A stretch of 64,000 nucleotides of DNA from assembly GCA_039000515.1 (NCBI GenBank), contig JBCFYV010001001.1, positions 13,725,620 through 13,789,619 of the forward strand, read 5' to 3'. Made by a program: the position numbers and the translations under genes. The notes beneath the pieces were generated by a model, which ran no database searches, was not told the origin of the DNA, and worked only from the letters and a program-made list of their open reading frames with translations. Shown piece by piece: positions 45,776-57,619 of this stretch; positions within the stretch are counted from its first letter, which is position 1, and every line of letters starts with the position of its first letter. This DNA comes from Timema cristinae (Eukaryota; Arthropoda; Insecta; Phasmatodea; Timematidae).

Positions 45776-46829
45776 AGTCTTAAAGTTATAAGAATATTAT
45801 AAAGACCAGTCCTTTTTAATTACTATAAAATATTTTAAATACATAACGTTATTAAAATAAATAAAAAATACTAAGTTATTGATTATTTTAGGTGAGGTAA
45901 TTGAAAATACAAAAATATTAATAATCAATTAATTTCATTTACTCCTCATGGAAGTGATAATCTCCCTTGGTAAACTACTAGCTAAGCTAGCTAACAGCCA
46001 ACTAAATTATATTTCAAAGTTAATTTTTAAATAATAAATGTTCATCTACGAATTTATTACCACGCATTAAGTAACCATAATTAGTTTTTTTATTTTCCTT
46101 AGGTAGTCGTATAACTGCCTTGCAATGGATTTTTTTCCCCCCCACCCTTGTACATAACTCATCGAATGATCTCATTCCAAACACCGTATCTAGATTTAAC
46201 TTCGTTATAAATCTACGTTTAGCGCCTTGCAATTAAACCAGCAATATGGATTTTTATTTTCATGAAAGGGAAGAGTAAATCCCTCCCTCCCGTTTTTTTC
46301 CCCCCTTGAACCCTCTTACTTTTAATATTTCTTTTATTAGTTATTATTTATGATGGATGTAAAAGTCTTCATTATTTTATGAGAGTAATAAAGTGTCTGT
46401 TGTGTCGTGTACAATATAGAACTGAAACCGACGCAATGCAGTAGGTGAACTCAAAGAGACTAAGGTAAAAGTCGAGTTGGCCTACCAGCCTTGAAGTTGA
46501 TGGTTAGAAACGGTAGCGTTTCAATGGAGTTAATGAGTAAGTGATAGAACAAACCCTTTTGGATTAAATGTAATATGAAATCTATTATATTGGATGTATT
46601 TGATATATTTTTCGATAAAAGATTGTCAAATGTTATGTTTCATTGTCGACGAAGTTATTTAAACACAGGGTTATTTATTCGAGAGCATGCTTTTTAGTTC
46701 ATAAGATTCCTCTAAGATATATCCAAAAATTGATTGGATTATTGTGGCCGATATCACCTGTTAGTAATAACATTTATTGGTCAGTATTGGAAACTTTTTT
46801 TTTATTGCTTAAGGTTCTAATATTGACCC
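45776..46829. other. No confirmed gene
   Basis: A minus-strand frame at 46020-46232 (residues such as RSFDELCTRVGG) is less AT-biased than usual. Its splice-like edges are weak, so I do not call an exon. The rest is AT-rich. Confidence 0.35.
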
Positions 46830-47085
46830 CGGTGGTCTTGGGGTAAAGTGCTCGCCTAATGTCCAGATGTTCGTGGGTTCAAAACCAACAGAGTTTCACG
46901 GTTTTTTTCCTTCAACGATACAAACACATACCACAACTTACTTTTGTAGGGAAGTAAAGACGTTGGTCCCATGTCAATTGTGGTATGTAAAATAACCTTT
47001 GAATGTATGTGAAAATATCTTTCCCAGCAAAACTGGTAGGGCCTTTAACGCTTGCTTATAGAAATTCCATATAGATGACAATGGG
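46830..47085 (+). mobile_element. C-type SINE
   Basis: Head CCCCGGTGGTCTTGGGGTAA, box B GGGTTCAAAACC, the body GGTTTTTTTCCTTCAACGAT and GTAGGGAAGTAAAGACG. The tail-2 end is lost. Confidence 0.7.
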
Positions 47086-47870
47086 GTAACCACCACACTT
47101 TTTGAAATCTTCCTAGTACATGATATTTCTACCAGATTGAGCAGGAAGCACTAACCAAATTAAGGTCTGAACACATGCCTAGCGTCAGATGGAAAGGTCA
47201 CATCAAACCAACCTACGGGTTGTTGACTTGAGAAGAAGGTTCTAATATTAATTATTATTAAATAAAATGAGAAACGTTTAATAGGTTTAGTTATTAGTAA
47301 ACAAATTTAATGTACTAGGCCTAAGCGATTATTTTAGTATTCGCATAGGAGGTATAGGGGGCCTACATCAATGTAAAGCATGCCAGTTATTGAAATTAGT
47401 CAACGTTATTGAAGTTATTAATAAACAAAAGAGTAATACTACCAACCTTAGCTTTTAGATTAAGAATCAAATAGCGAAAGCTATTATTTATGCTTTTATT
47501 GATGATTACTCTATCTAGATATCATATAGATTAAGCCACTATAATGACAAGTAGTCTACGTCAGAAAAATGTTAATTTTGAGTCTGAGGTTTTTTATTAG
47601 TTACAAAATTGTAAATAAATGATTATCTTTATGTTTTTTACGAAATTATATTTGACTTTATGGAATCTGATTGCTTTCTATAAATATATTTTAAAATGGT
47701 ATCGACCTAAAACGTTTGGCAAATAAGCATTATTAATGGTAGATAAAATTGGAATATTATTATAAGTCAATTAATTAACTTACGCTATTTGGCTTCTAAA
47801 TATATATTGACATATACTTAGATAAGTTGTTATAGTGGTTTAGTTCTTAAGTACCTCGAAACAATCCATT
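47086..47870. other. No gene seen
   Basis: AT-rich sequence. Nothing recognised. Confidence 0.4.
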
Positions 47871-47881
47871 ATTTGCGTGAT

Positions 47882-48161
47882 TTTCGGTGACCTGGTGGTC
47901 TAGGGGTAAGGTGTCAGACTTCTGTGCTGACGGCCGGGGTTCAATCCTAGGTCCCGGCACAGATTTATCTGATTACCAAACCCTTCCTTCACCTCTGACA
48001 AGACATCTTGTGAATGTGGGGAATGCCAGGTCTCCACCGTGGTTCGGATTCCACGTTAAACTGTAGGTCCTTCATTTCATCTCTCAATCACCCTACCATT
48101 ACACATTAGCGTAAGTGCGTATGACCCGAATGGGTAGTAAGACGTGGTGCTAATAATAATA
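47882..48161 (+). mobile_element. A-type SINE, full length
   Basis: A clean copy of the short subfamily: box A, box B, body, tail 1, (TAA)n. ATTTGCGTGAT is repeated exactly at 47871-47881 and 48162-48172. Confidence 0.94.
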
Positions 48162-48664
48162 ATTTGCGTGATGGGTTTCGGTTTCAAAAAACTAGGATCC
48201 CGGTCACTAATTACATAATTATTTCCTTTAATGAATATATAGGTTATCTAGGCCTACTATAAAATGAAAATAGTAGATTATAAAAACAGTTCCCTATTTT
48301 AATCATACAGATTTTCTCCCTCTTTTTATGTCTACTGACCCGATGCATGGCGAGGTTTTTAACTGTCCTAATTACATAAAGACATATACAATGGAGAACC
48401 AATTACTTTGGATTAGTTTGTGTTTGTTGATGGAATTTATAAACGAAGACAGAAATAATAAAACCTGTAACTTTTTTTTTTTTGCGCCACGTATTACTAC
48501 TCATTTGGGCTGTACACCAAATCTTGTTTTTGGCCCATCGTCAGTAGTAAGACAAAGCTAAGTTGACAGAAAAGTTACTATATCTACTTTCACGTAATCA
48601 TACTTCAAGTCATGTGATCTGCAACTGTCACTTTAAATCTAAATTACTAATACCTATAAAATAA
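48162..48664. other. AT-rich DNA with a SINE tail relic
   Basis: TGCGCCACGTATTACTACTC at about 48483 is a minus-strand tail-1 relic. No gene is visible. Confidence 0.4.
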
Positions 48665-48678
48665 CACTAATAATTTAG

Positions 48679-48953
48679 GTGACCTGGTGGTCTAGGAGTA
48701 AGGTGCTGGGGTCCGGGGTTCAATCCTCGGTCCCGGCACAGATTTATCTGATAACCAAACACTTCCTTCACCTCTGACAAGACATGTATTAACCACAACT
48801 TGTGAATGTGTGGAATTCCAGGCCTCCACCGTGGTTCGGATCCCACGTTAAACTGTAGGTCCTCCATTCCATCTCACAATCAACCTACCATTACACATTA
48901 GCTTACGTGCGTAAAACCCGAATGGGTAGTAAGAGGCAGTACTAATAATAATA
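48679..48953 (+). mobile_element. A-type SINE, long subfamily
   Basis: It carries the extra ATGTATTAACCACA before CTTGTGAATGTG. ACTAATAATTTAG is repeated exactly at 48666-48678 and 48954-48966. The antisense frame at 48667-48867 is a by-product. Confidence 0.93.
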
Positions 48954-48966
48954 ACTAATAATTTAG

Positions 48967-51499
48967 ATATGTGCAATGATGAATAAAAAACATCTATGTA
49001 TTATTCAAACTGCCTTCTCTAGCACAAAATTAGCTCTAATATATAGACTATACACACACACACATAAGCCTGCTGTGGAGACAGTAAATAAGTATATATC
49101 ATATATCTATGTTTATATAACTATAAACTGATTCTGGTGGAAAGGAATATCTGAAAAGCATTATTTCTTAACAGAATCATAATCCATGGGAGAATTTTGG
49201 TGGGGAAGAAGTATTTCAAACATTTGCTGTTTAGTGTTGTCCAAAACTCATTTAAACAACATATTTCTATTTATTGGGTGAATAGAAATGAACATCAGGA
49301 AAGATATTTTCAATGGAGCGATTCTTTAACTATTGGCAATAACTTATATTAAAAGAAAAAAGTGGTTTATATGCGAACTTGTTTAAGAATTTAAGGAATG
49401 GTTAGTTGAGGTTAGCTTTGGTCAAGTTCACTTAACAACTTAAATTTTACTACACAAAGTTAAAAAGTGTATGCTTATAAGATATAAAATAATAGTAATT
49501 CAATTATTTCAAATCATTACAGTTTACGATATATTTTTATATATATAAACTTATTTAAATTTTTTGCTTTTTGCGTATCATTGCTAAGGTAGAGAGAGTG
49601 ATAATTTATGAGGCTGAAATTTAGTATATCTAGACATTAATATGAGATATACACAATGAAATATTTATAGTAGTATTATTACTCTAATATTAATATTATA
49701 GATAATAATTTTTGTTATAATAGATAGATATTAAAATTAATATAAACAATAATAATATGAAATATAAAATATTTTATATATGAAATATTATTATTATTTA
49801 TAGTATTAATATGAATAATAATGATACATTTTCATTTTCAGTCTAGATCTCTTGCAGATACAGAAGAAAATATGGTTTGCAAATTATAAGAAGAATAAAT
49901 CCTTCATATTTTTAAGAGATGATAACAAAACAAAAATTTTAATGGCTAAAATATAGTAAGAAGGTAAAGCAAGAAAAAATGGGTGTGTGTACTTATGTAC
50001 GCGCGTGAGAAGTTATACTTCTTTGGCATCATTAAAAAATAAAAAATAATTTAATAATATTTAGTATTAATTATGTTAAATAATAATATTTTAATTTATA
50101 TCAATAAATAATACATACGGATAGTTAACCTCAATTATATTGGAGCACTTGAAAAAGTATAAAAGCAAAAATTTGTTCACTAATATTTACGAATAGTAAA
50201 TAATATTAATCAAAATATTCAATTTAAATCACTACTGAATATAATTTATTAGCACATATATAATTCGCACTTGTATGAAACTAAAACACGTGTTGTGAAT
50301 GTAGAAACTAGAAACATGTGGATAAATATTATATAATATATGAAAACAGTGATCAGAGGCGACGAGTGTACCAACATGCGCAACTAACAGAGGTTCTATT
50401 TCTATTTTGTTGGAAGCTTTTTTTTTTTCGAGACTTAATGAGCGGTTTAACTTCAACCTGTTACTTTTGTGTTACAGTGATGCGCGCGCATCTTAAAATT
50501 TCACTCTCATCATTTTTTCATAACGCGCCTAAAGAAGTATAACTTCAAAAAAAATATGAATGAGCGATAATATTTATTTTTAGGTCATTATAGTAATATC
50601 ACAAATATTTCATTGGGCACCCCTCATAATAATGTATAACTATAGTAAATTCCAGAACAATATATTAACTATCATTTTACCTTAGCAAATGTATGTAAAC
50701 AGCATGAAATTACAAGTTGGATCCATTATAGTTCGTTAACTGTAATTATTTGAACTCATCGAATCACTATTTATAGCTTATATTAATTTCAAACTCGTTA
50801 AAATTGTGCAATTTTTTTTTTTTTGTCGAATGACCTTAAGCAAAGTTTAAACATATTAATAATTCTAATTCAACCGAAGATAATTCAACGTATGTTATGT
50901 AAGAAACGCATCATACATTCTTATTTCCCTATCATACTTTGTTGATCTTCAATCTCCTATAATTTACATTTTTATAAATAAACAAAATTTCTAGTCTCTA
51001 TATTTTCTACGACGCAATCGGCTTGTAGATGAAAAAAATAAATAAAAAAGGTCCTTGATTCTTCACATAACACCACAGTCCTGGCGGTAAGATGGGTAGA
51101 GCTATTTATCACACCCACAGTTCAGCCACTTATTCTTTGTGGAGCAAACAAAAATACCGTACCGACTACGAGGAATAGTTCAGGTTTTTCCTTCCATGAT
51201 ATATAGTATTGTCCTCAACTCTTACATTCTTGCGTTTACTTGAAACATGTAACACAATGTTGGTGATAAATAACTGACGGAAGGGGTAAAGGAGGTTTGG
51301 ATATGGAGGAACTGGGGAGGAGGGGGGGGGGAATTAGTTTCTACTTATTTGCGTGCATGTGGGTATTTCAAGTAAAAACAGAATATGGCATCATTTAAAT
51401 ATAAATATTAGCTAAAACTCTCATACTTAATAATTATTTGTGTATAATATATACATATATACACAATTAATATATTTATATATATATATAATATATATA
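48967..51499. other. 2.5 kb AT-rich DNA, no gene seen
   Basis: Short AT and CA microsatellites (49050, 49690, 51450) occur. Frames at 50232-50542 on both strands are unconvincing. No SINE is evident, which makes this the longest repeat-poor stretch of the window. Confidence 0.4.
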
Positions 51500-51502
51500 T
51501 AA

Positions 51503-51792
51503 GGTGACCTGGTGGTCTAGGGGTAAGGTGTCGGACTTCTGAGCTGGGGTCCAGGGTTTAATCCTCGGTCCCGGCACAGATTTATCTGATTACCAAACCC
51601 TTCCTTCACCTCTGACAAGACGTGTATTAATCACCACTTGTGAATGTGAGGAATGCCAGACCTTCACCGTGGTTCGGATTCCACGTTAAACTGTAGGTCC
51701 TCCATTTCATCTCACAATCACCCTACCATTACACATTAGCGTAAGTGCGTATACCCGAACGGGTAGTAAGACGCGGTGCTAATAATAATAAT
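51503..51792 (+). mobile_element. A-type SINE, long subfamily, in a TA microsatellite
   Basis: It is complete, with the GTGTATTAATCACCA insert. TA repeats flank both sides (51470-51500 and 51797-51852), so a target duplication cannot be read. Confidence 0.9.
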
Positions 51793-51810
51793 AATAATAA
51801 TATATATATA

Positions 51811-51850
<40 letters not shown>

Positions 51851-51916
51851 CTACAATATATAAATTATCATGCGTGATATACCACATATATTTCACATTA
51901 ATTACAATTATATTAA

Positions 51917-52362
51917 TCGAGGGTTAAAATGGTTTAACGCAAGGGTCGGTAACCTTTTTGATATCGCGGTCATTATGGTTTAAGAAAACTTTTGGTGAGA
52001 TTATTTGAAAAAACATATAGAGCAAAATTATTTAAATTAATATTTCTCATATAGTAATCAGTTATTATTTTATTTTTATATATACAATTGTTTGTTTGCT
52101 AAATCTTTGGCTGGTCAGATAAACCCATTCAGTGGGCTGTAGGTTCCCGACCGCTGCGTTAACGCGTAAATCTCACGTTGGACTAGATTGTCGGTGATAG
52201 AAAGGTCTGGGTTAAAATCCCTGACTGTTGCAGTGAGGTTATTTTTTCCTATTTGGTTTTTCTCCCTATTTCCTCTCAAAACTATGATTTTCTCACCACT
52301 ATTCCATTAAAGGAATTAATGGTACTAGAACAGGTACCAAGACGCGGTGGAAAAACTTTAAT
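51917..52362 (+). mobile_element. E-type SINE interrupted by a hAT MITE
   Basis: The head CGAGGGTTAAAATGGTTTAACG is cut by 51940-52156 and continues CGTTAACGCGTAAATCTCAC. GGGTTAAAATCCC (box B) and a tail relic follow. Head identity is weak because of age. Confidence 0.55.
51940..52156. mobile_element. hAT-type MITE, copy 1
   Basis: The ends CAAGGGTCGGTAACC and GGTTCCCGACCGCTG are inverted repeats of the common hAT form. The flanks GTTTAACG and CGTTAACG are an imperfect 8-base duplication. Confidence 0.8.
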
Positions 52363-52370
52363 GTGAAACT

Positions 52371-52856
52371 CGCTTCGGCGGTCCAAGGCAAACTTTGGCA
52401 AACTTTGGCAAACTTTTTGATATCGTGGTACTTTGGATAAAAATATAATTTGGTTGGCCAGTTTGAAAAAAAAATAACTGAGCAACAATTCTCAACTTAA
52501 TATTTCTCATATCATTTATTAGTCTATTTTTATCAATACAATTGTTTGGTCGATAAATATGTTGTGGGCTAAATACAATCAGTTGATGGGCCGGATCCGT
52601 ACCGTGGGCCGTAAGTTAATGACCACTGGTCCAAGGCATCACTCTTCCAATAAACGGGATTGCTATTGATAATGATATCAGGGTTCGAGTCCTGGTCAGG
52701 CGTGTTGAAGGTGTTTATTCCTGAATGGATTTACACTCTCCCTCCACGCATATTCATGCACACCTCGTTTGTATTCAACCTTACTCATCCCTAATACATT
52801 AGCGTAATTAGTTCATATGCGTATAATCCTAACATGTTGTAAGACACGTTGCTAAA
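52371..52856 (+). mobile_element. E-type SINE interrupted by a hAT MITE
   Basis: Head CGCTTCGGCGGTCCAAGG is cut by the MITE and resumes GTCCAAGGCATCACTCTTCC. Box B GGGTTCGAGTCCTGG, body and tail 1 (GCGTATAATCCTAACATGTT) follow. Confidence 0.85.
52389..52628. mobile_element. hAT-type MITE, copy 2
   Basis: It shares TTTTTGATATCG, TTAATATTTCTCATAT and ACAATTGTTTG with copy 1. GTCCAAGG is repeated exactly at 52381-52388 and 52629-52636, the 8-base duplication of hAT elements. A triplicated CAAACTTTGG lies at the left end. Confidence 0.9.
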
Positions 52857-52859
52857 AAA

Positions 52860-53580
52860 AAAATATTTCATTGATAGAAATACTAGTCTTGACAATCGTT
52901 TGGGGTAGTCCATAAGCCACGTAACGCCTTTTTTTTTTACATATTTAGCCCCCCTCCCCCCATGTAACACCATGTGGACATTTAGCCTAGCCTCCCTCCT
53001 CCCCTCCCCCAACCTGTGTTATGTAACTTTTCTCACCAGGAATGAATGTCATTATTCCATAGAGTAATTTTGTGATACTAATGGAGGGATTCATAATTAA
53101 TACTTTTAAAATCAATTTTAAATCATGAATATAAATGATTTACGAAAGTATTATTATTTATGGATGGCTACACATACAAACAGATAAGACAGACAAGTAC
53201 AGATATAAAACGTCGAGCTCTAATTCCTCAGGTTCATAAGGAAAATCTTCTGCTATATTTATGTTATGGATGCCAGGTTTGCGATCTGAGTAAGAGCCTG
53301 ACGGCATGCTATGTACTGACTAGAATGGCCCTTTCTATAGTAGCGCTCGCTACATGATGATGTTAAAGTGCCCACATCCGGTGCTTGACGCTGGGGGAAA
53401 ACATATTTTTTTAATATTGTGCACTTTTTTGATAGTCATCTTATAATCATATAGAGAGCTATTTAAACAAATTTCTAGGTTTATAACTTTAAAAAAAATT
53501 TTTTTGGTTTAATCTACAATTTTACTTTAATTAACTTATCAATACCTAGACTAATGTTTCGTTCCAACATCGATTCTGGG
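52860..53580. other. Transposon end relic and unknown DNA
   Basis: GGGGTAGTCCATAAGCCACG (52902) resembles the end of the MITE at 23893, and C-rich patches follow. The region 53160-53400 is GC-richer but has no recognised frame. Confidence 0.4.
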
Positions 53581-54000
53581 TCCTAGCTTCACTATCGAAA
53601 AAGACTAGAGGTCCAATGAAGTGTAGATCGGTGTTCGAATACCTGTCGGGTGTATTTAGATGGTTTTTCCTAATTGGTTTTATAATCTCTCTCAATGTTA
53701 ATAAGTGTAGATAAACTCTAGAATTATACCTTCCTCATTTCTACTCCATTAGATAAATATAATAAAAACATAATTAGAATTACTACAATTTGATTACACC
53801 ACCATACAAAAGTATATTAAAAAGGTCTAATTTTAAAGAAAATCTGCCAGCATTTGCGTTGAGGGAGAGTGGGAAACCATTTAGGAAATAACCCTCAGTA
53901 GACCTGACTGGTATTTGAACCCCGTCTCTCTAACATCGTCCGTCTAGTCTACTGAGAGAATGACAATTTATACAATGCAGCCACCATAGATTTTGAATAT
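53581..54000. mobile_element. Two SINE relics in opposite orientation
   Basis: A plus-strand E piece (CGGTGTTCGAATACCTGTCG, 53629) lies at 53590-53760. A minus-strand piece (head GGTGGCTGCATTGTATAAAT) lies at 53815-53992. Confidence 0.6.
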
Positions 54001-54003
54001 TCA

Positions 54004-54005
<2 letters not shown>

Positions 54006-54037
<32 letters not shown>
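54006..54037. repeat. (CA)n microsatellite
   Basis: Sixteen CA units without interruption. Confidence 0.95.
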
Positions 54038-54038
<1 letters not shown>

Positions 54039-55057
54039 TGTATCAGAAGAGAAAGCATAGGCTAAATACACTTACCTTTTGAAAATAATTAACGATATTT
54101 GAAGCTTTACTTCTCAAACATGCCGCTGGTACGAAGAAATAACACTATTAATGGACTCCTCAGACTTGCCTTGAGATAAATTCTGTACTTTTGCTTCTTT
54201 CCATTTCAATACAACATCTTTTTGAGACTCTTCCGCTATTTATTATGGATATAGCTTTAAACAAGCAAGCCATGAACAAGTCTCCTTCTTTTGAAGAAAT
54301 TATTTTTGTTTTTCTACAAATACAAGAATTTATTCATGGCCTGTGTAAAATAATGTGCAGTAGGAATTTAAATGATATTCAAACTCAACTATACTTATAA
54401 ATTAAGGCCGCTTCGACTGATAGCTGCTAGTCAACTAAAAGCAAATGAAAGTTTGACAAATCTAAACAAATGACGTGTTTATAAACATGCCACTGTCATC
54501 CGCATGAAAATGTGTGTTTTGAATGTGCTTGGCGTTTGTATTCTCAGGCAGACAATGCCACTTAAGCGCATTCGAAATATTGATAAACAAAAAGTAATTG
54601 CTAAACTTGCATTTTCAACGCCACAGATATTCGGAGTTATCCATAAGTATGTTTATCAAAGGCGAAAACTTGAACAATAATATTATTTTTCAACATTATA
54701 ATTTGNNNNNNNNNNNNNNNNNNNNNNNNNNNNNNNNNNNNNNNNNNNNNNNNNNNNNNNNNNNNNNNNNNNNNNNNNNNNNNNNNNNNNNNNNNNNNNN
54801 NNNNNAAAATTGTATAAACACGTTGTTAATAAACCTAGTTTTCAATACAATAGGTACTTTTCAATCAGCTCCATATGTAGACCATTTTAGAATATGAAAA
54901 CCTATGCATTTTTGCGAACTAGAGTACCAAATTTCTGGGACAGAGTCAGATCAAAGTTAAACACTACGGTAGGAAAAATATAGATCGACAAGCTAGAAAT
55001 AGTTTATTTTAATTTTTTGGAAATGAAGGAAAGAGACTCCGAAATTCCTTCTGAAGA
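54038..55057. other. No gene seen; contains a 100-N gap
   Basis: The gap is 54706-54805. Its round length suggests a placeholder of unknown true size. The plus-strand frame 54598-54897 crosses the gap and means nothing. Confidence 0.7.
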
Positions 55058-55059
55058 TA

Positions 55060-55306
55060 CAGGGTGGCCCACGGAAAAGTAGCCCGCCTCTTATATCCAG
55101 CAGACGCCTCACTCTGAATTGGAGGAGGTCAATCCCCTTCCCTCCATATTGTGACATGAAGAATGAGCAAGTGAACTGCTAGTCTAAAGCTTTATTGAGT
55201 CATTCTTCATGTCACAATATGGGTGAAACGGGATTGACCTCCTCCAATTCAGAGTGAGGCGTCTGCTGGACATAGGAGGCGGGCTAATTTTTCGTGGGCC
55301 ACCCTG
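55060..55306. mobile_element. mariner-type foldback MITE, young
   Basis: Ends CAGGGTGGCCCACG...CGTGGGCCACCCTG, with TA on both sides (55058-55059, 55307-55308). The arms are about 115 bases and nearly identical, including CAGCAGACGCCTCACTCTGA. The high arm identity suggests recent activity. Confidence 0.9.
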
Positions 55307-55638
55307 TATTTACAAACATGTAAGATAAGCTCTAACACAGTAGGTCCGTGTTAGTTGGTCACCAACACTCGCCTCCCTCTGGCCACCCTATGTTACAATC
55401 ACCGTCAAAATAGCAAAATCTCTCTCATTATCACAGAGGCTATTTTTGTTGTTGTCAAATTGCCTTAATAGTGGCTGGAGGCTTGCTGATCATAATCTAA
55501 TCTTGACGATTATTAACACATGACCGTCTCTCTTCCTATAAGGCTCAAATAGTTCATCTCTGGTAACGAGAATTAAGAGGGCCTGCTACTGTAGCGCTAG
55601 CATGTGTCACAGATGTGCAGGAACATTAGAAGAACTAG
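55307..55638. other. No gene seen
   Basis: Somewhat less AT-rich, with no recognised frame. Confidence 0.4.
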
Positions 55639-55653
55639 TCTTATGTGAGTAAA

Positions 55654-55922
55654 TTAAATTAAATTAAATTAAATTTTGACACAGTGCTTTATTACCCGTT
55701 CAGGTTATACACTTAAGTACTAATTATGCTAATAGGTTAGAAATTGGAAAGGTTGGATTTGAGGAAGTGAACCCACATTTGTGTGGAGGGAGAGTGGAAA
55801 ATAATTTAGGAAAAAACCACCCCCAGCTCACCCAACCGAGATTCGAACCTCGATCTCCCCATCCTCGGCAGTCTAGCTCAACACTAAACCAGCGTGCTAG
55901 TTAACTACGCCACCTAGGCGGC
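55654..55922 (-). mobile_element. B-type SINE with (TTAAA)n tail
   Basis: Head CGCCTAGGTGGCGTAGTTAA, box B and the body are complete. The tail here is TTAAA-type rather than TAA. TCTTATGTGAGTAAA is repeated exactly at 55639-55653 and 55923-55937, 15 bases. Confidence 0.92.
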
Positions 55923-55937
55923 TCTTATGTGAGTAAA

Positions 55938-56407
55938 GAAAATATGTCCTATCAAAATTAGGATAATTCACCGTTGTTTATTTATGTACAGGTTGGCTTT
56001 TTGTGATACTCTTATCATTTTGTTTGATCACAAATGTTATAAGTGTATTATTTTAATAAGTGTCCCTTTCCTCCTTTTTTTTTTGTCGAATTTCTAAGGA
56101 GACTAAATATACATTATAAAATTTGGAATAATTTTAAATAATATTAATAAAATAATGTAGCTAATGTAGGACCATCATAAGAATAAAACTTAACATTGAT
56201 CCCTTGATGTAGGTTTTGCTATAGATTATTTATTGATCTGAATTGTTAATATAGAAATGAGAGACATTTAATTTAGAAAGTTTGACCATACAATTAGCTT
56301 GAAGTATCCGATGTTCACTCCAATTGATGCTAAATTAACAATTCTAAGAGGATGTAAACATACAAACTTAGACCAATAAAAATAAAGCAAAGATCAGATT
56401 ACTCTAC
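55938..56407. other. No gene seen
   Basis: AT-rich sequence. Nothing recognised. Confidence 0.4.
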
Positions 56408-57058
56408 CAAGATGTGAGTGTATGGGACGCGAGAAAAGTTAAGTGATTTTGCGGTTTTTATAGCAAATCACTATTTAGCCAAAATAAGTAAATTATTAGC
56501 AGCACGTCTTACTACCCGTTCGGGTTATACACACTTACGCTAAAGTGTAATGGTAGGGTGATTGAAAGATGAAATAGAGGACCTTCAGTTTAATGTGGGA
56601 TCCAAACCACGGTGGAGGCCTGGCATTCCCCACATTCACAAGTTGTGATCAATAAACGTCTTGTCATAGGTGGAGGAAGGGGCCGAGGATCTAACCCCGG
56701 ACTCCCAGCACAGAGGTTCAACACCTTACCCCTAGACCACCAGGTCACTCAAAATAAGTAAAATATTTCTTCAGTGTTATCATGGAGTTTAATTTTCCTT
56801 ACATGGTGATATCAACAGTTGTTGAATACCTGTAATGAGCATAGCGGCATTAGATGACAAACGTTTTAAATTAAGAGAAAAATTTGTCATTTAGTTACAG
56901 AACAACCTTGACAGATATTCAAATCTTTTGAGGCGAAGAAAATTAAACTAAATTTTCTACAGGAGAATATTTGGTTTATTTTGACCAAACAAAGTTTTGA
57001 TGTAAAAAAATGCAAAAACATTGGCCATTTTCTCGCGTTCCCTACATCGCCACCTTAA
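56408..57058. mobile_element. Foldback G, complete, with SINE insert
   Basis: Left arm GTGTATGGGACGCGAGAAAA and right arm TTCTCGCGTTCCCTACATCG, ending CCACCTTAA, are complementary over most of their length once the SINE at 56493-56748 is removed. Confidence 0.85.
56493..56749 (-). mobile_element. A-type SINE, long subfamily, in foldback G
   Basis: Head and tail are complete; the body is shortened near 56680. CAAAATAAGTAAA is repeated exactly at 56480-56492 and 56750-56762. Confidence 0.92.
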
Positions 57059-57619
57059 TTAATGGACTAAGCCAGCCCAGTATTTCATAAATATGGTACT
57101 CACAGAGGTGTGTGTAAGACCTCAGGTATAAATTACGAATTTCTGAATTTTATTCGTTAAAATATATTTCTTGCTATCAGTAATTCTAATAAACAAATAA
57201 ACGAAGATCATGTCGTGACGGCATGTGTTTTTACTTTTGTATGATTTTGATTATTTTATCACTAGACGTTTATTATTCTTTACTATATATATAGTATTTA
57301 AGTAATTTTTTTTTAATGAAGCACCGCAAGGGGTAGTTTGGTTAGACCATATCCAGAAAGGGGTACACCAATGGTAAAGGTTCAGAAAAACATAAACTCT
57401 TAGATATATGATAAAGTAACAATAATATTACTCATTATAATGATTGTAGTTACCTTCCAACTTAAAATAAATTGTATCTATTTTTAATTGTAGGCCTAAT
57501 TATCAACACAAGGTTTTTTGTGCATGCTTAATTGCACTACGTCTTACTACACGCCCGGGAAGTCTGCATATTTACAATGTATGAGTTTATTTATCATTAG
57601 GTGTTCTGTCTTACGACAG
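57059..57619. other. No gene seen; SINE tail relic
   Basis: CACTACGTCTTACTACACGC near 57535 is a tail-1 relic on the minus strand. Confidence 0.4.

Noticed and set aside
46020..46232. Possible exon on the minus strand
   Set aside because: The possible acceptor has a weak pyrimidine tract, the donor lies in a G run, and no homologous protein comes to mind.
48667..48867. Minus-strand frame with a proline-rich end
   Set aside because: It is the antisense of an A-type SINE. The same frame recurs partly in other A copies.
54598..54897. 99-codon plus-strand frame
   Set aside because: It crosses 100 N; the frame is kept open only by unknown bases.
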